A stretch of DNA of 33,760 nt from Treponema sp. (lineage in GTDB: Bacteria > Spirochaetota > Spirochaetia > Treponematales > Breznakiellaceae): NCBI GenBank assembly GCA_031260245.1, contig JAIRKH010000071.1:1-33760 (forward strand). Reading direction: 5' to 3'. Shown here in pieces: positions 1-7,128 of this stretch. A program made the position numbers and the translations under genes. The notes under the pieces were generated by a model. It was not told the DNA's origin. It saw nothing but the letters and a program-made list of their open reading frames with translations, and ran no database searches. How positions within the stretch are numbered: the stretch's first letter is position 1; every line of letters begins with the position of its first letter.

Positions 1-15
1 GGGGGCGGGCGTAAG

Positions 16-1803
16 TCAGACGCCGAAATTTGTTCTATAACTCCGATCCAGTTCTTCTAGAGAAGCTCGTAGGCGCTGTTCAAAGTCGTCCAGAGTCGCG
101 CGATCGTCATTTCTTACCACGTTTTTCAGGCGCGCGAGTTCTTCGCGTTCCGTCAAGGACATTATTTTGATGAGCGGCGCGCCTAGCTTGATGCATAGAG
201 CGGCCCGCTCGTAAAAGTCCATGATAAGCTCTAGGAGGCGTACCTGTTTTGACGGCGTACAATACATATCAACCTCGTCAAAAGAATTTTGTTGTAAAAA
301 GCCGTTTTTGATGATTTCCGCTGTAACGAGGATGAGCCGCTTGTCGTCAGGCAGGGCGTCGGGACCGATGAGGCGCACAATTTCCAAAAGCTTTTCCTCT
401 TGCTTGAGCAAATCAAGCGCCTTTTGACGGGCGATGGTCCATTGCGGGTTCACTTTTTCCCACCACGCTTTGACCTCTTCGGCGTATTCCGAATAACTGT
501 CGATCCAACTGATAGCCGGATAGTGGCGGGCGTTGGCAAGGTCCCTGTTAAGCGCCCAAAAGCATCGAATAAATCGTTTAGTGTGCTGGGTGACCGGCTC
601 GGAAAAATCTCCGCCGGGCGGAGAGACGGCGCCGATGATGGAAACCGAGCCTTCCGCACCGTTCAGGGTTTCAACAAGTCCTGCCCGCTCGTAAAATTCC
701 GCAAGCCGCGTGGGTAAATACGCGGGGAAGCCTTCTTCCGCGGGCATTTCCTCCATGCGCCCGGACAGTTCTCGCAAGGCTTCAGCCCAGCGGGACGTGG
801 AATCCGCCATAATCGCCACGTGGTAGCCCATATCGCGATAGAATTCCGCCATGGTAACGCCTGTGTAAATTGAAACTTCCCGCGCCGCGACTGGCATATT
901 GGACGTGTTGGCGATTAAAATCGTGCGTTCCATAAGGGAGCGTCCTGTACGCGGGTCAATGAGATGAGGGAATTCAGTCAGAACGTCGGTCATTTCGTTG
1001 CCGCGCTCTCCGCAACCGATATAGATGATGACGTCGGCGTCGCACCATTTGGCGATGGCGTGTTGCGTCATGGTCTTGCCTGTGCCGAACCCGCCCGGAA
1101 TCGCGGCTGTGCCGCCTTTGGATAGTGGGAAAAACACGTCGATTACTCGCTCACCGGTAATGAGAGGTTTGTCCGCGGAGAGGCGTCTTGCGGTAGGACG
1201 GGACAGACGCACGGGCCACCAGTGGGATAGGGCGAATTCTTCGCCTTGGTCAGTTTTTGCGATTGCGTCATTGATGGTATATTTGCCCGCGGGCGCGAAT
1301 TCCGTGAGCAAGCCGTTTTTGGCGTTAGGCGGAACCATTATCTTGCACACTATACTGGCGGTCTCCTGTACGGTTCCCAGAACCATGCCCGGAACAACCC
1401 GCGTTTCTTCCTTTCGCGCCGCTTTTTCAGCGATTCCAGGCTCCGGGACGAAATCCCACAGCTTGTCCGGGTCAAGGCGTTCGCCGCGCAGACCCGGCTC
1501 CATAAACGCGCCGGACTGTCTGTAGAGCAATTCAAGAGGGCGTTGAATACCGTCGTAAATGGCGCCGATAAGACCAGGACCAAGGCGCGCCGAAAGAGGA
1601 CGCCCTGTAGATTCGGCCGCCGCGCCAATTTCCATTCCAGTGTCGTCTTCATAAACCTGAATCACAGCCGTGTCTCGCTCAAGCCGCACAACCTCGCCGA
1701 TGATTTTTTTGCTTCCAACGTCCACAACGTCAAAAAGTCCGGCGCCGACCATCCCATTCGCATGGATGATGGGTCCGGAAATGCGTTGGACAGTACCGCT
1801 CAT
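16..1803 (-). CDS. atpA: V/A-type ATPase catalytic subunit A
   Basis: This is the catalytic A subunit of a V/A-type H+ or Na+ ATPase, which hydrolyses or makes ATP in the cytoplasmic V1 head. At 595 residues it has the usual length for the family. A Walker A loop GGFGTGKT lies at residues 237-244, the catalytic-glutamate region [11 protein letters not shown] at about 263-273, and [13 protein letters not shown] at about 333-345. The insertion region typical of V-type A subunits precedes the P-loop. The loop differs from the common GPFGAGKT form but keeps the GKT core; I think this is a spirochaete-type variant. The ATG is preceded by AAAGGAGAAGAAAG. It overlaps the stop codon of the upstream stalk gene by 4 bp (ATGA), so translation is probably coupled. 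Subunit B would be expected just beyond the left edge of the window. Confidence 0.97.
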   Translation of the reverse strand: MSGTVQRISGPIIHANGMVGAGLFDVVDVGSKKIIGEVVRLERDTAVIQVYEDDTGMEIGAAAESTGRPLSARLGPGLIGAIYDGIQRPLELLYRQSGAFMEPGLRGERLDPDKLWDFVPEPGIAEKAARKEETRVVPGMVLGTVQETASIVCKIMVPPNAKNGLLTEFAPAGKYTINDAIAKTDQGEEFALSHWWPVRLSRPTARRLSADKPLITGERVIDVFFPLSKGGTAAIPGGFGTGKTMTQHAIAKWCDADVIIYIGCGERGNEMTDVLTEFPHLIDPRTGRSLMERTILIANTSNMPVAAREVSIYTGVTMAEFYRDMGYHVAIMADSTSRWAEALRELSGRMEEMPAEEGFPAYLPTRLAEFYERAGLVETLNGAEGSVSIIGAVSPPGGDFSEPVTQHTKRFIRCFWALNRDLANARHYPAISWIDSYSEYAEEVKAWWEKVNPQWTIARQKALDLLKQEEKLLEIVRLIGPDALPDDKRLILVTAEIIKNGFLQQNSFDEVDMYCTPSKQVRLLELIMDFYERAALCIKLGAPLIKIMSLTEREELARLKNVVRNDDRATLDDFEQRLRASLEELDRSYRTNFGV

Positions 1804-2441
1804 ACTTTCTTCTCCTTTAGCGCGGACGCGCCTATCAGGGCCGCGGTCAACTCTCCGCGTTTGTCTCGTAAAAGCGACTCTACGACTTCGTCCAGAGACG
1901 CGGTGAGTTTCACTTTTTTTGTATTTATGACGACGGCGGGAAATTGCCCCGCATTCTTGAAGGATAGAGGCGGTTCAACGATGAACCGCTTTAACTCTTT
2001 CGGTAACAGCTTCCCTAGCTCTCTCTCGGTCAAAAATCTGCTGTAGACTTCAGGCTTATCTTCTGTGGTTATGGGATCCCCCACGTCTTCAAGCTCCTTG
2101 AGGCGTATGGTCAGCTCTTTTTTCAAAAGCGCAAGCTGTCTCTCTCTGTTCAAGCTTTTGAGGAACGAAAAAGCCGCGTTCTTCAAGGCGTTTTCTATCT
2201 TTGCGGAACGAAGCCTCTGTTTGTCTAAAACGAGGCGCGACATGATTTCATCGCCGTCCCGCTTTGTCTTTTCCGTATATTTTTTCTGAAGCTCGCTAAT
2301 GGCGGCCTGAATCTTTTGTTCCCAGACCACGGACGCATCTTTAATGGTATCTTCGGACGATTTGAGCGTGCGGAACGCCTTCTTCCGCGCGTCTTCGAGG
2401 ATTTCCTTGTCCAAAACCTCGGTTGATTGCAATTCTTCCAT
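1800..2441 (-). CDS. V-type ATPase peripheral-stalk (E-like) subunit
   Basis: This protein of about 213 residues is rich in Lys and Glu. Its N-terminal two-thirds looks like a long charged helix or coiled coil ([15 protein letters not shown] and onward), followed by a small globular C-terminus. That architecture matches E-type peripheral-stalk subunits, which tie the V1 head to the membrane sector. Direct overlap with the A-subunit start supports the role. A longer reading opens at a TTG at 2492, but that codon has no ribosome-binding site. The ATG at 2441 begins [15 protein letters not shown] and is the better start, although its Shine-Dalgarno is weak. It may instead be the second, hypothetical stalk protein that I recall next to atpA in treponemes, rather than AtpE proper. 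No further ATPase gene lies upstream, so it appears to open the operon. Confidence 0.7.
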   Translation of the reverse strand: MEELQSTEVLDKEILEDARKKAFRTLKSSEDTIKDASVVWEQKIQAAISELQKKYTEKTKRDGDEIMSRLVLDKQRLRSAKIENALKNAAFSFLKSLNRERQLALLKKELTIRLKELEDVGDPITTEDKPEVYSRFLTERELGKLLPKELKRFIVEPPLSFKNAGQFPAVVINTKKVKLTASLDEVVESLLRDKRGELTAALIGASALKEKKV

Positions 2442-2574
2442 AGCAGTTACTTTACAATTATTTTCGCTGTATTTCAAGACCTCAAGTTTCAAAGGGAAGA
2501 CAAAACGCCTTTTTTTAATTGGACTAAATCTTAAAAGGATATTATATTACTTTTATGAAAACTGAAGCGCGAAT

Positions 2575-3558
2575 ATGGTTTTTGCCGAAATGTTGCTGAC
2601 CGCGGGCGTTGATGACGACGGACGGCGGCTTGACCGTATACTGCGAAAAATGTGTCCGAGCTTGCCTTTGTCTGTCATATACCGGCTGTTGCGAAAGGGG
2701 CGCATTCTTGTTGACGGGAAGAAGGCTTCGGCTGACGACCGAGTCCGCGTCGGCAGCGTCGTTCTCATCCCATTCTTCTCGGATGTTGATGTCGTTTCGG
2801 AAGGGGCGGCGCAGAGTAAGCGAGGTAATCAAGCTGTAGATTTGGAAATAATAGCCGAGTCAGAATTCCTGCTTGCGCTCAACAAGCCGTCTGGGTTGGC
2901 TGTTCACGATGGAGAAGATAGTCTCGCCTCGCGGGTCGCGGTGTATTTGGCGGGTAAACTAAAGGCGTCGTTGTCGTTCAAGCCAGGTCCCTTGCACCGT
3001 CTCGACCGTCCGACCAGCGGTCTCATCGTCTTTTCAAAGAATCTCAAAGGAGCGCGGATATTCTCGTCTCTTCTCCGTGAACGCGCTCTTGTGAAGCGCT
3101 ATCTCGCGCTTGTGGACGGGTGTGTTGATAGGGAATGTCTGTGGGAGGACTCGCTGTTGCACGACAAGAATCGTCGCAAGACCTTTGCCGATGGTAAAGG
3201 TAAGCCCGCGCTAACTCGTATTATCCCAATCACGGTCTCATCCACTCAATCTCTCGTTTGCGCGGAAATACTCACCGGTAGAACCCACCAAATTCGCGCC
3301 CAAGCCGCCTGCCACGGGCATCCTCTGTCAGGCGACAAGAAATACGGGGGCCGTTTTCAAGAGAACGGCTTCATGCTTCATGCTTCTGAAATGGAATTTT
3401 CCGCGGAACTTGAAAATCTTTTCTCTACAAGCGGTCTTTTAGAAGCCGATTCCACAGGCAAATCCGCCGATTTCAAAAAACTCGTCGCGCCGCTACCGCA
3501 GGCTTTTCAAAAGAAGGTAGAGGCGATATTCGAGCGGAAAATTATTATTGCCAGGTAA
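2575..3558 (+). CDS. RluA-family 23S rRNA pseudouridine synthase (RluC/RluD-like)
   Basis: The protein isomerises specific uridines in rRNA to pseudouridine. An S4 RNA-binding domain fills about residues 10-70 (RLDRILRKMCPSL, then RLLRKGRILVDGKK). The RluA catalytic domain follows, with HRLDRPTSG at 141-149 in which Asp144 is the predicted nucleophile. The later GRTHQIRAQAACHGHPLSGD motif is also typical. At 327 residues it matches RluC/RluD proteins; which uridines it modifies cannot be read from sequence. The start could be the ATG at 2575 or the one at 2590, and neither has a clear ribosome-binding site. It is transcribed away from the ATPase operon. Its last 52 bp overlap the convergent membrane-protein gene. 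Confidence 0.93.
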   Translation: MVFAEMLLTAGVDDDGRRLDRILRKMCPSLPLSVIYRLLRKGRILVDGKKASADDRVRVGSVVLIPFFSDVDVVSEGAAQSKRGNQAVDLEIIAESEFLLALNKPSGLAVHDGEDSLASRVAVYLAGKLKASLSFKPGPLHRLDRPTSGLIVFSKNLKGARIFSSLLRERALVKRYLALVDGCVDRECLWEDSLLHDKNRRKTFADGKGKPALTRIIPITVSSTQSLVCAEILTGRTHQIRAQAACHGHPLSGDKKYGGRFQENGFMLHASEMEFSAELENLFSTSGLLEADSTGKSADFKKLVAPLPQAFQKKVEAIFERKIIIAR

Positions 3559-4172
3559 GCGGCTGTGAATAACACTACGCAGAGAGTCCGGAATACTGTC
3601 TCGCCTTTGGTTCCGGCGACTATCTTCGCAAAACGGAAGTAATGGCGGGAAAACGGATAGAGCCAAGGTACGCCCTTGCGGTTGAATGTATCGGCTGCTA
3701 GATGACTGAACCAGCCGAAACAGAAACCGAGCCACGCGCTCATCATTGAATTTGTGAAGGGAGACGCCTGAATAAAACGTACTATGTAAATGTTGGGGAG
3801 AAATAGTACAATTATGACAAGTCCGCAATGAGTTCCTTGTCGGTGTTTTGACTTAAATACAAAGAGGCTGATACAGCAGAGCGTAAAGAAGAGCGGTAGA
3901 AGGAAACGCGCGTCGTCATGGGAAAAAAAAAGCAACAAGAGCCCTGAGATGACGATGGATACGAGGAGGAGGCGTCTCACTTTTTTCCCGGCCTTGCTGT
4001 TCGGCATATCAACGTCCGGCCCCAACGCTCCCAGTACCGCCGGGAAAAGCCCGATAATGGGATAAACTATATGAGAACCTATGCTAAACCCTAGTTTTCT
4101 TTCGGCTATACTGAACGCCACGGGAATCCCGCCGCACAATCCACCTACAACCATGTGTGTATAACTGTTCAT
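3507..4172 (-). CDS. YdjM-like (DUF457 family) multi-spanning membrane protein
   Basis: This 221-residue membrane protein resembles the YdjM/DUF457 family, annotated as predicted membrane-bound metal-dependent hydrolases. Supporting motifs are an N-terminal MNSYTHMVVGG with an early His, GPDVDMPNSKAG at about residues 51-62, and a histidine in WFSHLAADTFNRKGVPWLYP. Several hydrophobic segments lie between them, including about residues 75-90, 95-108 and 117-125. The biochemical function of the family is not firmly known. It follows the RNA methyltransferase gene by 37 bp on the same strand, so the two are probably cotranscribed. Its 3' end overlaps the rluA-like gene tail to tail. The upstream AGAGAGATT is a modest ribosome-binding site. 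Confidence 0.8.
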   Translation of the reverse strand: MNSYTHMVVGGLCGGIPVAFSIAERKLGFSIGSHIVYPIIGLFPAVLGALGPDVDMPNSKAGKKVRRLLLVSIVISGLLLLFFSHDDARFLLPLFFTLCCISLFVFKSKHRQGTHCGLVIIVLFLPNIYIVRFIQASPFTNSMMSAWLGFCFGWFSHLAADTFNRKGVPWLYPFSRHYFRFAKIVAGTKGETVFRTLCVVLFTAAYLAIIIFRSNIASTFF

Positions 4173-4209
4173 AATCTCTCTCTATTTGCCAAGTCTAATA
4201 TGGAGGCTT

Positions 4210-4929
4210 TTATCGCTCTTGGTTTTGCGCTAACTGCGCGGCCTTTGCGAAAATATCCTTCATATACGCGCCTTCTTTTATGGAAAGTCCCGCCCGCGAG
4301 ACTACGTCGCGGAAGAATTTCTCCTGATACTCCCTACCCCTCTGTTTATAGAAGCCGAGTAACGCGAGCGAATCCGTTATCGACGAGGCGAGTTCCGTAA
4401 TTTTCGCCATATCCATGGGCGTCCATTCGCCCGGAACCGGTTTACTGGCGCCCAAAGCGCGAAATAGTTCGTAGGCGAAGATTTGAACCGCGTGGGAGAG
4501 GTTAAGGGAAGGGAAATCCTCGGCTGTGGGGATATGGGAAGAGAGACCGCAGAGGGCGATCTCCTCGTCTTCAAGCCCAGTGCGCTCGTTGCCAAAGACC
4601 AATGCGGCTGAACCCCTTCGGCTTTGCAGGAAGCGAGCGGTCTCTTCGGGGAGCATGGAAAGCCCGCGCTTATGACCGCGCCGCCGAGTCGCGCCGACGA
4701 CTACGCCGCAGTCCGCGAGCGCGGGCGCAAGCGCGTCGAAGATACCCGCCTTCTCCCACACGTCAACCGCATGAACGGCGCGGGCGCGGATAACCGCCTC
4801 GTCCAACGCGCTCGCGCCCGCCAGTCGAAGACGGGACAACCCGCAGTTTTTCATAGCGCGGCACACCGCCCCGACGTTGCCGGATTCTTCAGGACGAACC
4901 AAAATGATGACGACATCTGATAAATTCAT
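4210..4929 (-). CDS. SpoU/TrmJ-family RNA 2'-O-methyltransferase
   Basis: This is a SPOUT-fold methyltransferase that transfers a methyl group from S-adenosylmethionine to a ribose 2'-OH in tRNA or rRNA. All three SpoU motifs are visible: NVGAVCRAMKN near the N-terminus, ALVFGNERTGL in the middle, and IPTAEDFPSLNLSHAVQIFA towards the C-terminus. Together they form the knotted cofactor site. The overall arrangement is closest to the TrmJ/LasT group, whose E. coli member modifies position 32 of tRNA; the target here is not provable. I place the start at ATG 4929 (MNLSDVVIILVRPEESG), where homology begins, giving 239 residues. A TTG at 4971 would add 14 residues. It sits downstream of the nucleotidyltransferase and upstream of the YdjM-like gene. 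Confidence 0.92.
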   Translation of the reverse strand: MNLSDVVIILVRPEESGNVGAVCRAMKNCGLSRLRLAGASALDEAVIRARAVHAVDVWEKAGIFDALAPALADCGVVVGATRRRGHKRGLSMLPEETARFLQSRRGSAALVFGNERTGLEDEEIALCGLSSHIPTAEDFPSLNLSHAVQIFAYELFRALGASKPVPGEWTPMDMAKITELASSITDSLALLGFYKQRGREYQEKFFRDVVSRAGLSIKEGAYMKDIFAKAAQLAQNQER

Positions 4930-4971
4930 TTTACTAGTTAGGAATATTGTAAAAAGGGACTCGTACGCCAA

Positions 4972-4985
4972 GCGGTTATAACCGC
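4972..4985. repeat. Perfect 14-bp palindrome upstream of the RNA methyltransferase
   Basis: GCGGTTATAACCGC reads identically on both strands. It lies between the nucleotidyltransferase stop and the methyltransferase start, about 43 bp before the chosen ATG. No T tract follows it on either side, so an intrinsic terminator is unlikely. A dimeric regulator site or an RNA hairpin are both possible. Confidence 0.6.
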
Positions 4986-5013
4986 CCTTTTGGTAGCGGC
5001 GTTTGATAAGGAA

Positions 5014-5910
5014 CTACCCCCACAGGTTTTCCGGATACACGCCGTCTCGCGTTAATTGAGCGATGCGTTGGACGGCCGCGTCTCGGTCTTCCCTGTAGGT
5101 AACGCCGAACCATGCCGTCGACGTTTCCAAGACCTTCACGTTAAACAGACCTGTTCGGACAAGGTGGTCCACGAATGAAGGGATGTAGCATTCGCTGTTC
5201 AGGTTTTCCCCCTGTTTTGCGAGGAAATCGTCAAAATATTGATTTAATTCTGGGAGAACGTCCGGCGGGAATCCCCAGAAATTCATGGACGCCGGCGCGT
5301 CTGCGGGTAATTCTCGTTTGACCCCTTCCACAGTACAGAAAATTTTCCCATCTTCGGTCGCGATGTTCTTCAATTCGTCTACGGATGTCAGACGGCCGTC
5401 CTTGACTCCGCATACGCCCCGCGTAACGCTCCCCTGAGGGCTTAAAGTCTGGTCGAGCCTGTAGGGAACGATGGCGCATTCTCTTTTGGCGTCTGAAAGG
5501 AATTTTCCCAAAGCGAGATACGCGTTTCTTCCATAGAAATCATCAGAATTGATAACCGCGAACGGCGCGTCCAGTAGATCCGCCGCGCAGAGGAGCGCGT
5601 GCGCGGTTCCCCAAGGCTTGGACCTATTCTTTATCGCGGTCGCCATACCCGCGGGAATATGGCTGTCCAATTCCTGATACGCTATCTCGTATTGAAAAGA
5701 ATTTTTGAAACGTTTAAGCGCCGCGTCTTGGAAATCCTTTTCAAGGTTCCGCCTTATTATAAAAACGACCTTTCCAAAGCCCGCTCTTAAAGCGTCGAAC
5801 ACAGAATAATCCAACAATATCTCGCCGTTTTTACCGAGTCTATCTATCTGTTTAATGCCGCCGTAGCGGCTTCCTATGCCAGCCGCTAACACAACCAAGA
5901 TTGGTTTCAT
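5014..5910 (-). CDS. Sugar-phosphate nucleotidyltransferase (NTP_transferase family)
   Basis: This 298-residue cytoplasmic enzyme has the fold that couples an NTP to a sugar phosphate to make an NDP-sugar. The nucleotide-binding signature is at the N-terminus (LAAGIGSRYGGIKQI, residues 8-22). The metal and substrate region NSDDFYGRNAY is near residue 120. A conserved PWGTAHALLCA stretch precedes it. The family includes GalU and RmlA relatives, but this subgroup has no fixed substrate, so no symbol is given. A good ribosome-binding site (AAAGAGGTAG) supports ATG 5910. It follows the polyprenyl synthase by 167 bp and precedes the RNA methyltransferase on the same strand. The neighbourhood does not reveal which sugar is activated. 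Confidence 0.88.
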   Translation of the reverse strand: MKPILVVLAAGIGSRYGGIKQIDRLGKNGEILLDYSVFDALRAGFGKVVFIIRRNLEKDFQDAALKRFKNSFQYEIAYQELDSHIPAGMATAIKNRSKPWGTAHALLCAADLLDAPFAVINSDDFYGRNAYLALGKFLSDAKRECAIVPYRLDQTLSPQGSVTRGVCGVKDGRLTSVDELKNIATEDGKIFCTVEGVKRELPADAPASMNFWGFPPDVLPELNQYFDDFLAKQGENLNSECYIPSFVDHLVRTGLFNVKVLETSTAWFGVTYREDRDAAVQRIAQLTRDGVYPENLWG

Positions 5911-5979
5911 ATCTACCTCTTTTCAAAAATCGTTTGAATTCTATAGCATATCGGCTGTTTTGTCAAGAACAAGCCGTAA

Positions 5980-6035
5980 GGCGAAAATATCCAATATTTT
6001 AATGAAACGCAGGAAAGAAAGAAAATATTTTCGCC
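5980..6035. repeat. 11-bp inverted repeat with 34-nt loop
   Basis: GGCGAAAATAT at 5980-5990 is the exact reverse complement of ATATTTTCGCC at 6025-6035. It occupies the AT-rich gap between the polyprenyl synthase stop and the nucleotidyltransferase start. The loop is long and no U tract follows, so it is not a convincing terminator. It may be a paired regulator site or an RNA structure. Confidence 0.5.
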
Positions 6036-6077
6036 GATAGCATCGTCATTACCTCGTTGTATGAATTAAGAAAATCT

Positions 6078-7052
6078 TCACGTATTCCGAATCAAAAGTC
6101 GCTTCGTGATTTTCTCAAGCGTTTCTCGTCCTTTCCCTTTTGGGAGGAGGCTGATTTCCTTCAAGGCGCGATTCGTATAGACTTCGGCGAATGAATACGC
6201 CGCCTCCACGCCTTTTGATTTTTTGACGAGGCTTATGATTTTGTTGTCGTCTTTTACGGTAAAAGAAGGCTTGGAAAACAGGGCTTTCAATCCGCCGGTT
6301 TCGTCTCTGGAGACGGCCTCAATCAGGGGAAGGGTAACAAGCCCTTCTCTTATGTCGTTGCCCAGGGGTTTGCGGAGAGCGGTTGTATCGCCCGCGTAGT
6401 CCAGAATGTCGTCGACGATTTGAAACGCCATACCGATATTGTAGCCGGTTCTACGGAGGCGTTCAATCGTCTGGCGCGGCGCTTTCGCCTCGTCCGCGCC
6501 GACGTGGCAGGCAAGCGTGAAAAGGATAGCCGATTTACCCATAATTTTCCGCAGATAACGCCGCAGTCCCAAGTCGGATACGAAACGGCTCGCGTGCTGC
6601 TCAATTTCCATCGAACACATACGGGACATAAGCCGCCCCAGATACACGGCGTTTTGCGGGGAGGCGTCCTCTGCGGCGAGAAGAAAACATTTTGACAAGA
6701 GGTAATCGCCGATAAGAACCGCGTCGCGCTTTCCGAAACGGGTATGAACCGCGGGCAGCCCTCGCCGTAGAGGAGAATCGTCTATCACATCGTCGTGGAC
6801 GAGAGTCGCTATATGAAGCATCTCAAGACAAGCGGCTAATTTGTATATCTTTTCCTGTTTCTTGCCGAAACCAGCCGCTATGAGCAGAAGCCCCGGGCGG
6901 AGAAGTTTTCCCTTACCGTCAAACAATCCTAAAAGCCCTTCCTTGACGACCGGGTTTTGAGAAGCGCACGTCTCTTGAATAATAACGGCGACCTTTTGAA
7001 GGTCGCCCGCTATTTCTGGAAAATCGAGCCAAAACGAGGGTTCTTGATTCAC
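6078..7052 (-). CDS. Polyprenyl diphosphate synthase
   Basis: This is an all-trans polyprenyl diphosphate synthase that condenses isopentenyl diphosphate units onto an allylic primer. It has both Asp-rich metal-binding motifs: HDDVIDDSPLRRG (first DDxxD, residues 87-91) and QIVDDILDYAGD near residues 219-229. GKLLRPGLLL around residues 48-57 is the substrate-binding stretch. Chain length is not predictable with confidence; product types in this family include geranyl/farnesyl chains and longer quinone side chains. The start is a GTG with AAGGAATAAAC upstream. It lies just downstream of the NADH:quinone oxidoreductase-like gene, which would suit a quinone side-chain role, but a stable hairpin separates the two genes. 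Confidence 0.93.
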   Translation of the reverse strand: MNQEPSFWLDFPEIAGDLQKVAVIIQETCASQNPVVKEGLLGLFDGKGKLLRPGLLLIAAGFGKKQEKIYKLAACLEMLHIATLVHDDVIDDSPLRRGLPAVHTRFGKRDAVLIGDYLLSKCFLLAAEDASPQNAVYLGRLMSRMCSMEIEQHASRFVSDLGLRRYLRKIMGKSAILFTLACHVGADEAKAPRQTIERLRRTGYNIGMAFQIVDDILDYAGDTTALRKPLGNDIREGLVTLPLIEAVSRDETGGLKALFSKPSFTVKDDNKIISLVKKSKGVEAAYSFAEVYTNRALKEISLLPKGKGRETLEKITKRLLIRNT

Positions 7053-7072
7053 GTTTATTCCTTAAAAGAGAG

Positions 7073-7112
7073 GAGCGGATTTCGTTAAAATTCAGCGCCG
7101 ACGAATCCGCTC
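7073..7112 (-). terminator. Stem-loop between the ndh-doxX fusion and the polyprenyl synthase
   Basis: The arms at 7073-7085 and 7101-7112 pair as GAGCGGATTTCGT with ACGAATCCGCTC, with one bulged base and a 15-nt loop. On the minus strand the stem is followed by a pyrimidine-rich CTCTCTTTT. This could be an intrinsic terminator or a processing hairpin that lowers readthrough into the downstream gene. The T run is short, so termination is uncertain. Confidence 0.5.
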
Positions 7113-7128
7113 TCCGTTCCCTCGTTTC

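Noticed and set aside
5014-5025. CTACCCCCAC at the nucleotidyltransferase stop, resembling the end of the hairpin repeat
   Set aside because: The match is short and consists of the coding sequence NLWG plus stop. The rest of the repeat is absent.
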